Origin: Capitella teleta | Taxonomy: Eukaryota > Annelida > Polychaeta > Capitellidae | Direction: 5' to 3' | DNA: 64,000 nt | Assembly (NCBI GenBank): GCA_000328365.1 | Contig: KB306105.1 | Coordinates: forward strand, 483,572 to 547,571 | Shown here: one piece after another, positions 49,901-58,900 of the stretch | Position numbering within the stretch: position 1 is the first letter of the stretch | Layout: each line of letters opens with the position of its first letter | Notes under the pieces: generated by a model | What the model was told of the DNA's origin: nothing | Seen by the model: only the letters and a program-made list of their open reading frames with translations | Database searches by the model: none | Made by a program: the position numbers and the translations under genes

Positions 49901-50511
49901 ATGATCGATCTGTGTGCATTATACAATTATAAGTTATAATTAAATTAATTAAAATTGATAATATTAATAAATAAAAAGATACTTACAATGTGTTTTGAAG
50001 CATTCAAAGAAGCAGTAGATTCAGTTAGGCTATTCATCACTTTATCCAGGTTGTGAACAAGGTTATTCTGAGCGTCGCCAGTGGAGCTTCCCCAATTCTT
50101 CTGCACTTTCATCAGTGGTACGTAAATATCGGACAGTAAAGAATTGAGATTTGTGATTGTATTGCCTTTCAGTTCTCCACAGAATATATCTCGCTCCATA
50201 TGTCCAACATCAACTGCAGCATCAAGATTTTGTCGAAGAAAGTACAAAATTGTGATCACCTCCAGGTTTATATCCTTCAGAGAGGCGAGGTTAGCAGTCG
50301 TGTGCAGCTGGCGTGTTGAGAGCGCATTCGCATCAACCTGATCACAGTAGAAGAACAGTCTGCATTGGCCTCCAGGATTCAGAAAGCTGTTGATAATCGC
50401 CATCGTGCTCGCCTCACACATGAAGTCCTCCAGGAGAGTGGGGTTATCGAATCCACCAATTCTGAAACTCTCCTGGATTTTACCAGCGATCCACCAATGC
50501 CGTTCATCCAT
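25997..50511 (-). CDS. Divergent dynein heavy chain (axonemal type, possibly DNHD1-like)
   Basis: One gene of about 70 short exons, adding up to roughly 5,000 residues by my rough count; usual heavy chains have 4,000-4,700. The tail begins MDERHWWIAGKIQESFRIGG with a clean ATG; ITDAMNETKDKVRYLESL belongs to the N-terminal stem. The linker (PFPELDKTGE, LWQYLEAVF, RAFPRFFVVSD) precedes six AAA modules: AAA1 (P-loop GESGVGKSETVK), AAA2 (GPPGSGKST), AAA3 (GAPGSGKTS, then LFLDDLNLPQPDEHG), AAA4 (GPIGSHLGT), the stalk, AAA5 and AAA6. The C-terminal domain (PAYWLGAFTYPRGLLA, IYLWGCAWEKTTG, LPVIHLT, ACPVYQSR, WSLRGLSATIRPY) ends at TGA 25997-25999. AAA1 departs from active dyneins: the second Walker B acidic residue is Asp (WGCFDDIE) and the NPGYAGR loop is gone. 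Most introns are 45-60 bp; larger ones lie near 27.2, 32.0-33.3, 37.4, 38.2, 41.1, 42.8 and 45.0 kb. The family is certain; the orthologue is not, and DNHD1 is my best guess because of the weak motor motifs. Confidence 0.93.
31290..33995 (-). other. Dynein stalk and microtubule-binding tip
   Basis: CC1 (KALSTLDQTRDDAQKMRQDI onward) carries an acidic insertion (NEMSDEEEEDTELLKEDERD) before the second half of the helix. The tip retains NPPMLVGHVLEMVMTLIGKR, matching the usual PPP..V..VM...LLG block, then a Ser/Thr/Lys-rich loop (SGRFTSSSSSTKFTGSVKKS) interrupted by a 1.2 kb intron. WKSMQQMLND follows, then another insertion before RGISIAAAKYASEDAATLVN. CC2 is a Glu-rich coiled coil (RHELEREIEENDRLQREQGQ). 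Confidence 0.75.
32142..32762. mobile_element. hAT-like MITE in a dynein intron
   Basis: The left end TAGTGATGGGCCAA and the complement of the right end TAGTGCTGGGCGAA form the inverted repeat typical of hAT-derived MITEs. The 8 bp flanks (ATTACAGC and ATTGTAAC) match at only 5 positions, so a target duplication is eroded or absent. No transposase frame. It sits inside the 1.2 kb intron at 32036-33266 and explains half of its length. Confidence 0.55.
35180..35206 (-). other. AAA4 P-loop of the dynein, degenerate
   Basis: Reads GPIGSHLGT, where active sites have GxxGxGK/R[ST/QS]. The basic residue that contacts phosphate is missing. The AAA4 Walker B region (TLSFNEGRDLINPLYMDAI, then SGEYPHLFTNDEM) is otherwise well kept, so the module is folded but probably does not bind ATP normally. 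Confidence 0.75.
36696..36722 (-). other. AAA3 P-loop of the dynein, intact
   Basis: Reads GAPGSGKTS. With the downstream Walker B block LFLDDLNLPQPDEHG it forms a complete nucleotide site, so AAA3 looks regulated in the normal way. Confidence 0.85.
38724..38750 (-). other. AAA2 P-loop of the dynein, intact
   Basis: Reads GPPGSGKST, followed by TTWICLDGPLHSSWVDNFSS and later SPALIARCG, whose arginine would face the AAA1 site. Confidence 0.85.
39864..39896 (-). other. AAA1 Walker B region of the dynein, altered
   Basis: Reads DGCWGCFDDIE. Active dyneins have WGCFDEFNR, in which the Glu polarises the attacking water. Here that Glu is Asp and FNR is lost. Confidence 0.85.
40103..40138 (-). other. 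AAA1 P-loop of the dynein
   Basis: Reads GESGVGKSETVK at the place of the usual GPAGTGKTETVK. The Lys-Ser pair is kept, so ATP binding is plausible, but the GPAGT signature is replaced by a myosin-like GESG. Confidence 0.85.
41483..41512 (-). other. 30 nt micro-exon of the dynein gene
   Basis: Bounded by acceptor TTGTGTAG and donor GTAAGC, in phase 0, coding for SKEAAPSSRM between the exons ending RLTQVL and starting NLNRSQASLY. Confidence 0.75.
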
Positions 50512-51631
50512 TGTGGATTAGATTGTGAGGAGAATACAAGATATTGCCAAAATTTAATTAAACATGTCACCAAACTAAATTAATATGGCCAAAATGGAGA
50601 GAAAATGTTCAAGAAATGTATTTCCCAACTCCTCAAGCCGCCATGATGGCGTGAATCCTTAGCAACAACCAAACTCTCGAAATAAGCCCCTTCTTCCGTA
50701 ATTTTCTGCTTTCAACGACAAATTTAGCGATGCAGATTAATAGTATAACTAAATATATTTGTATTTTATTGACAATATAAGCTTTAAATGGATTATTTAG
50801 GTAGAAAAACGTAATTTTGAACAAATCATAACGTCAATTGATAAGGCCTGCTTTATGACTACTTCATAACGTACTTTTTGGCGGGTTAAAGCAGCATGTG
50901 CCACATTGATCACGCGGTAAATAATGGATAGCCAGGGCAGCATTGATGAATGGTTCTACGTCTATTTAAATATAAATTTACCCACACATTTATACAAATC
51001 ACATTACCTACAGTTACAATGTAATTCTATGGCCCAGTCCCGATAGGATCTTGAGAAAAGGAATATTCGGTGTTTTTCCTATCTTCCATCTTGGGCATCT
51101 CCTCGTTAAACTGGGATAATGAATGATGTATCCCTTCTATTTCCATTGCATATTTATATTCTTCAAGCACAAATTGAATCGGGCATGGCGTAGCCATAGT
51201 GAAACATATTTCAGATTAATCCTGTGCATTGCTCATAATCACTCTGAGATTAATCATGGGCATTACTGATTTCCTGATACCAGAAGTTACTCGCATGCAT
51301 TGCTCATTTCATCAAAGATACTCCATTCGGGAAATGGAGTATCTTTGATTTCATGATCCTTAAGGGAACCATTGGAAATCCTGCATCTAAGGATTTTATG
51401 CCAGCAAACTGCCTTGGATAATCGACATGAAGAAGTGCTGCCCAGCATAGTCATCTGCAGGTATGAAATCCATCATACACACGACCATGCAGGAATAGAT
51501 TCTTACATTATCAACTGGCTAACAGAACATATACTTAGAGGCAAAAGGAACGCACGGGTCTATAAATGCAATTATTCTTGGGTAGCTATGCTTTGTGTGC
51601 TATGAAATATTGTAAAATAAATATTTCAAAC
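50512..51631. other. Gene-free stretch 5' of the dynein gene
   Basis: Presumably contains the dynein promoter. Apart from the hairpin at 51311-51349 I see no gene or clear motif. Confidence 0.45.
51311..51349. repeat. Perfect 17 bp hairpin
   Basis: ATCAAAGATACTCCATT and its exact complement are separated by CGGGA. Sixteen bases of the right arm recur at 17536-17551, so it belongs to a dispersed repeat rather than being unique. Confidence 0.75.
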
Positions 51632-51701
51632 ATGTTCAGCAACTTCAAGCCTTCCGTGTTCAACGAATCAGTTCGCATGTCTAGACGATCCAAAGATCCA
51701 G
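51632..51701 (+). other. Candidate first exon (orphan)
   Basis: ATG opens MFSNFKPSVFNESVRMSRRS, then KDP, and the frame meets a GTAACC donor at 51702. The composition looks coding, but no following exon is visible before the transposon at 51.9 kb and the opposing importin gene. It may be a broken gene or chance. Confidence 0.25.
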
Positions 51702-51854
51702 GTAACCTTCATTTTGAGTACTCACGTAAGCAGTAAACAATAAAGACTTATGAAATTGACACGAGATATATCCCTATAATTTCTGTACATGAAAGCATTC
51801 ATACATTGCCGATAACTTCACTATGGGACGGCTATCAGCGATTATTGGATGACC

Positions 51855-52668
51855 AAAAGTGACGGCAAAAAAAAACAGGATCGCCAAATCCGGAGGGCGC
51901 ACATCTAGGAGAGGTTCAAAACAGCCATTCTAACAACATGTGGAACAAGAGGGACCCACAACCGATTAATCTCTTCAATATCAGATCGACACCGGCTTCG
52001 GGAACAGAGATTAAGGTCTCCGATCACTTTCGGAGCTCCAATCGTGAATTCATCGTCTTCAGAGGACGCGATTGCGTCAGAAATAGATCCAACAGAGGTG
52101 GAGAAGTGTCCTCTTCACAGACGAGAACCAGAATTGCCTGGATAGGTCAGACAGGAGACGGTGCATGTGGAGAATAAGGGATAAACAGTTCCGAGATTGC
52201 TTCATCCATGAGCAGTATAGTTGAGGTGGAGCCAGCCTCAAGGTGCGGGGAGCCATCTCAGTCAACACAAAGACTCCCCTCTTAATGATTCAAGGGAAAT
52301 TGATCGCGAGATGGTATATCACAGGGGTCCTGGAACAAACCGTCATCCCCTTCATTCAAGGGCACCCTGAAATCCGGTTGTTTCAGCAAGATAATGCATG
52401 GCCTCATTCAACTCCGGTCACCAGACAAGGAAGGCACTATAGTGTCTTGGTCGGCTTATTCTCCCGAAGTCTAATCGAGCATCTTTGGGACCAACTAGAC
52501 AGCCACCTCCCACCACTTCCCCCTGTCTAGAATTCCCGAAAATTGATTGCAGCCGCTCTCAAAGAATGGGAGAACATTCCTCAAGTCATAATCCAAACGC
52601 TTTTCAACAGCATGCGCCAAAGATGCACGAAATGAGTGAATGCGAGAGATGGACACACCCGATTTTGA
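51855..52668 (+). mobile_element. Decayed Tc1-like transposase
   Basis: Several frames carry Tc1 transposase landmarks in order: VLFTDEN (first catalytic Asp), FQQDNAWPH (second Asp), LIEHLWDQLDS (Glu), AALKEWENIPQVIIQTLFNS and MRQRCTK...VNARDGHTRF ending TGA at 52666-52668. It is dead: there is an in-frame stop after HEQYS, another after MRQRCTK, at least one frame change between the second Asp and the end, and the Asp-Glu spacing is about six residues shorter than the usual 34. The helix-turn-helix part (51.86-52.08 kb) is only vaguely readable. Terminal repeats were not identified. Confidence 0.85.
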
Positions 52669-53130
52669 TCTTGCAAATTTCACTTTTGACCCCCAGTCTT
52701 TGAAGGTAAATTATTAAAATATATATATATATATTTTTTTTTTTGGTGCTGAATTTTGGCTATCTTTGCAATTTAAACGTCTTCAAACTTTGTAAAAATT
52801 GAGTATGTACAAAGCATACGAAGTAAACACGTTCAGAGCAAATTATTTGAGATTGGTATATAACAAACTGTTGACTGAGCATGAAAAAATGAAGGCAAAA
52901 ACCAAAAATGTGCCAGATTAACTAGATGGAATGGAGTATTTTTATTTGAAAAAAAAAAAAAAATATGAAGAGGAGGAATTAAATGAAAATAAACAAGGAA
53001 ATATGTCAATCAACCAACTTTCAACACTTGATGCAATTTCACATTCACACTGAACACAAAAGAAGAGGCAGAATTTGTCATTGTAAATGGAGACATGCAG
53101 CAGAAAAAAAAAATAAAAAATTATAAGCAC
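52669..53130. other. 3' flank of importin alpha
   Basis: AT-rich, with A-runs near 52950 and 53105 and a TA run near 52720. Probably the tail of the Tc1 copy and the 3' untranslated region of the importin gene. No gene seen. Confidence 0.5.
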
Positions 53131-55007
53131 CTAGAAACTGAAGCCACCGTTTGGAGCATCGCCAGCAGCAGAAAATTCGTAATTGCCTTGTTCTGTGCTC
53201 TCAGGGGCCAACTCCTGAACCTCATCCTCCTGAGAAAATTAATGATAAATTAAATAATCAGTCAGTAGACATGACACTCACTTCTTCAGAGAAGAACTTC
53301 TCAATGATGAAAAGAGCTTTTCGATAAACCTCTTCGTTGTCATGGTTCTGCAGAGTTTCAATTTTAGTCAGGCCGCCAATCTCCTCCAGATGAAGACAGG
53401 CTTGCTCCAGTTTTTCAAAAGCCTTGGCAGTGATGAGGATATTACGGATGGCATCCAAGACAACCAGAATGATTTTGGGTTCTTTGGCAGTGAGCAGCTG
53501 GCTCAATGGCACAGTGACGCCCAGCTCCACCAGATGGCTGATCTGCTGGGGAGTGCCACCTGAGGTCAGGTTGGTGATGGCCCACGCAGCCTCCTTCTGG
53601 GTCTTGAAATCCCCCTGAAATCACCGTGATAACAGCGTGAATACAGGAAGGAATAAGATTGGGATTGAGACCTTAGCAAGACAGTCAACAATGAGTGGAA
53701 GCAGTTGACAGTCGACCACCATTTGTATCTGAGAACTATTGCCAGCAGTGATGTTGGAGATGGTCCAGCAGGCTTCCTTCTGAACCGAGGCTTTGTTGTG
53801 AGTGAGCAAAGTAGGGAAAGCCATCAACATGTTGTGATCAAGCGCAACCTGCAAAGCAGATACACCGTAGAAACACAAGAGGATAGGATGACTGCTTTAC
53901 CTGCGTCTGACTGTCATCGCCAGTCACAATGTTACCAATGGTTCGAAGAGCAGGAGTGATCACAGAGACCTCATCATGGCTCAGCAAATGCACCACACGA
54001 GGAATGACGCCCATATCAATGACAGCTTGGATTTTATCATTGGCTCCGTCCGTCAAATAGCTGAGAGCCCAGCAGGCGTCAGAGAGAATCTCCTTATCAG
54101 CCGTGTGGATGAGCTGAGCCAGAGCAGGGAGACATTGCTTGACAGCCTCAAATGGAGGAGGGGGGTTCTTATTACGACACAAATTCGACAGGGTCCAGGT
54201 AACATTACGCAGGAAGGCCACCTGCAAAAGCGAATCTAACATAAGAGAGAAAATTAAAATGCAGAAACATACAGGGGTCTTAGGCGAGATGAGGCTCAGG
54301 AGAGGAGGCAGGCATCCTTCCTTGATGAGCAAATCCCGCAATTCAGGGCCATCGCCAGCGATGTTGCCCAACGCCCACACTGCCTGCTCGGCAACATTAG
54401 GGATGGTCGAAGAGAGCAGCTTGATGAACGGACGAACGGCTCCAATGCTGACCACAGTGTGGGTCTGCATGGAGGTGCCAGACGCAATGTTGGTCAGGGC
54501 CCATGCTGCCTCAAACTGCAAGTCAGGACTAAAAACAAAGTTACTCTCAAGTTATCGAGTCTCAAATGACTACTCACTTGTCAGCATGGTCTAAGAAGGC
54601 CACGAGGTTTGACAGGATGCCAGCGTCAATGATGTCACCAATGGGAGGATTGCGTTCACGCGAGAGGAGTTTCCTTGCGCTCTGTGTAGCCAGGAACCAC
54701 TTTTCTTGGTCTTGACTCTTGATGCTTTTAATAATATCGGACATGGGCATCAGAGGAGCTGCAGGCTGAAAAGGGAAGAAAAGGAGTTATCAGGAAAAAC
54801 AATGTATAAGCAACAAACCTGGTTGTTCTGTTCTTTCAAAGGGCTGACATCAGTAAGCGTCAGGTTCCTCCTCTTGGACAATTGGTCGTCTTTCTTGGCC
54901 TTCCGCAGCTCCACGCTAGTTTCATTTCTTCTCCTGCGCAGATCGTCACAGTCCTTGCCCTTGTTCTTGTAGTTCTTCAAACGAGTGTCTCTCTCTTGGG
55001 AAGCCAT
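53131..55007 (-). CDS. KPNA2: Importin subunit alpha (KPNA2 type)
   Basis: Adapter that binds classical nuclear-localisation signals and pairs with importin beta for nuclear import. Seven exons, all in phase: 55007-54819, 54765-54578, 54528-54273, 54221-53901, 53848-53672, 53614-53282, 53229-53131; 520 aa (human KPNA2 has 529). The importin-beta-binding domain is at residues 1-60 ([24 protein letters not shown]). Armadillo repeats follow with the Trp/Asn ladder that holds the cargo signal: [42 protein letters not shown]. The C-terminal acidic segment ends [10 protein letters not shown], like the KPNA2 clade (GAPGTFNF). ATG is in good context; an acceptor just upstream (about 55013) shows a non-coding first exon, probably starting after the donor at 55602-55603. 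Confidence 0.96.
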
Positions 55008-55985
55008 GGCGCTGCAGCAAATTCAAAAAAAGGTCAATAAGCCTAGTCACTAAGTCAGACGTCTTTCATCCTTTTCAGACTCGAGTCTTCAGACTGAGTG
55101 TAACAGAAACTTAGAATGTCTTACACCAATCATTATGACCCAAGAAATGAGCAACAATTAGGCAATAGATCGAATCATCCGAATGGTTCAATTAGCGAAT
55201 TACAATTTAGATTTAATGACATGTCATGTCATGATTTACTTTTAAGTTTTAGTGACGATTTACCATATCACATATGAATAAATTATCAGAAAACCATCAG
55301 ATGGTGGTTGACCCAATTAGAAATACATGCCATTTGAAACCTAAAAATATCATAATATAATTAAACATTGGCACACCAACTGGCAGTCCGACCGACAGTC
55401 ACATGTCGAAATGGCAGTAGGGATCGAGCGCAACGGCCACGAGCAGCGTGGCGTGAAAAGTTGATCAATCGCTGTCAAATTTCAAAAGGTTCAATTGCGA
55501 AATCCACGCAAATTAATCATATTAAATTAACACTGTTATAAACATAAGACCCATTCAAAATATTGTATCCTATATGAACGCCAGAGTAAAATTCCAACTC
55601 ACATTTCTTTGTACTTTTGTGGAGTCGTGCAAATGTCTGGAGGACGATTTCAAATTCTGCGGCTAGGAAGTGAATCGCAGCCAGGGTAAAGACAAGAGAC
55701 GCTCTCTGATTGGCTAAAGAGTCATACTTCTGATGCTACGGCTACTGTGATTGGCTGAATCGTAATAATTAAATGTGACCTAAAATACTATATTAAAACA
55801 CAAAATAATGAGAAGAGGAAAAATTTCACACCCTTAAAGTTTAAAATAAGAAAATCACGATCCCCTTTTAAGTAACTAAAGTGAATCAAAAGGTTGATTG
55901 AAAAAATAAAAGAAAATAATTCGGATCGAAAATTCACACTCCGTCCGCTTCGTTTTCATTACGTTACTTTCAAAACATTTTCACT
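55008..55985. other. Divergent promoter region of importin alpha and CEP43
   Basis: Holds the 5' untranslated exon of importin alpha (about 55604-55680, donor GTGAGTTGG) and its intron down to 55013. The rest is the shared upstream region of the two genes. Confidence 0.55.
55708..55756 (-). promoter_or_regulatory. Two CCAAT boxes
   Basis: GATTGGCT at 55708-55715 and again at 55749-55756, so two AGCCAATC sites on the minus strand 41 bp apart. They sit just upstream of the inferred importin alpha first exon, the usual place for NF-Y sites of proliferation-linked genes. Confidence 0.5.
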
Positions 55986-58900
55986 ATGTCAGCTGATGAA
56001 GAGACAGAATTGCGAGATTTGGTTGCACAAACCTTAGAAACCAATGGCGTTCTTGGGAAAATACGGGTGAAATATTGTTCAACTATTATTTTGCCACATA
56101 AATATGCTTAATTTTGAATTGCGGTCATTTACGTTCAACCCGACTGTATTATCGCTCACACAGACCCAGTAAACTGAACAAGTATCAACTTGATTCCGAC
56201 CGTTGACTTATTTTATCTTAATGTAGAATAGAATATAAATGAAAATCCATAAGCTTTAGATATCATTCACAATTTTTGTGTAAGGAATTCAGACCTTAGC
56301 CTGGCTTCCGTTTTTTAAAAGAAACTTGAGTCTGAGTAAGTGAGTTGAGTCAAACTCGAGAGTCGAGTATATCACTATATAGCACAGATTCTCGGGCGAG
56401 GTCTGTAGACCTCGCCCGACGGTAAACCGCTTCTTTTTGCGTATATTGGCTGCGAGGCTCCACACTCAGTCGATTGCATGATAAATATAGACATATTATC
56501 CGACAAATCCTTGTGTTTAAGCCCTCCAAACGTTAGATGGTATATTTATGCTCCAAGAAAATACAATATGAGCCAGTACCATCATGTCTAACTTACATTA
56601 ATTAAAACCCGCAACAAAATATCACTTCGTGAAGAAGTAAGCAAACGCCATTTTGCGAGTGACGTCACTCAGCGCATGCGCACTGCATTGTAAACAAGCG
56701 CACATGCTTCACTTTCCTGCTCAAACTTCTCTCATGACTTTCGAATGAAAATGAATATAATTGTTCATATACTGATTGCTGATGCACAAAATATTGCGTA
56801 TTAATAATTAATACGTATTCCTTTGTGAAGACTCGGTATAAATTACGTGCGCAACTGCAAGGGAAGATAGGCCGCATGTTGAACTGCTTAGCACGGGAAA
56901 ATTGTATGCGCATGCGTGTATGTTTACTTCGCACTACGCAGGCGCAGTGCTCTGGTTTATTTATAACACGTGGAGAGCAGGTCATGTGACACAACAATCG
57001 GAAAGCGGAGAGAAACCTGTAATGTCACTTTTTTTCGTTGCGGATCCAGTATAAGTAGGTTTATGGTACTGGTTTCGAACAAAATTTAGAACCAGCGTCT
57101 ACCTGGTATGGCTCTGCAGACCCTGGTGCCTTCATAAATATAATTACAAGCGTGGAATTCTAGAAATCGTGGTTCGCGAACTGGAGTTAATGCGTTTACC
57201 GTACAGCGAGAACCATTGGGCTCGCTGTATTATGTCAGCTAATCACTATATAATTATCTAGCACAGATTCTTGGGCGAGGTCTGTATACCTCGCCCAACG
57301 GTAAACCGCTTCTTTTTGCGTCTACTGGCTGCGAGGCTCCACACTCGATTTGCATGCATATTATCCGACAAATCCTTATGTTTAAGCCTTCCAGATGTTA
57401 GATGGTATATTTTTGCTCCAAGAAAAAACATTATGAGCCAGTACCATCATGTTGAACTTACATTATAAAAACCCGCAACAAAAAATCACATTGTGAAGAA
57501 GGAAACAAACGCCATTTTGCGAGTGACGTCACTCAGCGCTTGCGGACTGAAATGTAAACAAGCGCACATGCTTCACTTTCCCGTTCAAACTTCTCTCACG
57601 ACTTTCGAATGAAAATAAATAAAATTGTTCATATACTGATTGGTGATGCACAAAATATTGCGTAATAATAATTTATACGTATTCTTTTGTGAAGACTCGG
57701 TATAAATCACGTGCGCGACTGCATGGAAAGATTAGGCCGCATGTTGAACTGCTTAGTGCTGTAAGTTCGATATGATGATGGCATAGGCTCATTTTTTTTT
57801 TTCTTGGGAGCATAAATATACCATTTAACGTCTGGAGGGCTCAAACACAAGGAGTGTTGAGCCTTGTAGCCAGTATACGGCAAAAGTAGTCGTTTACCGT
57901 CAGGCGAGGTCTGTGTACCTCGCCCGATTTATCTGTACTACATTTTATGCAGTTTTACTGTTTTATAAAAGTCATAGAAACTGAAACTTACTCTGTGTTC
58001 ATCTTCCAGGCACAGCTGAGAGCGAGCGTATTTTTAGCGCTTGAAGAGCAAGAAAAAACTCAGGTAAGCATTTGTTTTATCTTATAACATGATCTTACAT
58101 GTTTGCTTAAATTACCTTTTGCTTTTAGAATCAAAGCCCATTTGTCAATCCAGAAGTGACAAAATTTTTAAACACTAAGGATGGTAAGTGAACGTCGCTG
58201 CTTGTATTTCTGTGCATCTGCATTCATTTCTCAAGGTCGTCAAATGAGTTTGCTGGTCCGAGAATTTCTTGAATTCTTCAATCTGGATTTTTCACTCAGC
58301 GTATTTGATCCGGAAACATCAGCTGTGAGTTGATTGAAATTATTATATTTCCCAATGGAAAAATTTGTTGTTCTCCTCTTGAAGGGGTCTCATTACGACG
58401 GCCGTGAAAATCTTGCAAGAGATTTTGATATAATTGAATCAGCTGAGACACGGAAAGCACCTCTGTTGGCAGAGGTCTTAAAAAGAGGTTCATCGTCCTC
58501 GTCCGGGATTTCGCGACTCAACAGCGCTGAGGTGCGTTCTCATCACAAACCTCTCCTTCCTTGAATCTCTTGAGCACAGATGCTATTCCGTGCTCCTCTG
58601 TTCTATGCACTAAAATTTCATATATTTAAAAAAAACCCTTATAAATAAATAAATCTATTTTTTCTACTTGAATTGTTTGCATTCCTTTCTGTATCTTTTA
58701 GATAGTGGGTAGTGTTTGTACTTTGTATAATACTATGAACATATAGTGCTGCTTTACCTCTAATGACTCAGTCAACTGGGCCTTTTCTTATAGCATAATT
58801 TTGGTTGTTTCCTGGGTTTTGGCTCATTCTAAAACGCTATATTTCCCTCTGAAATCATAATCAATACAGATATTCTTTTGTCACCAAATTTAGTTCTATT

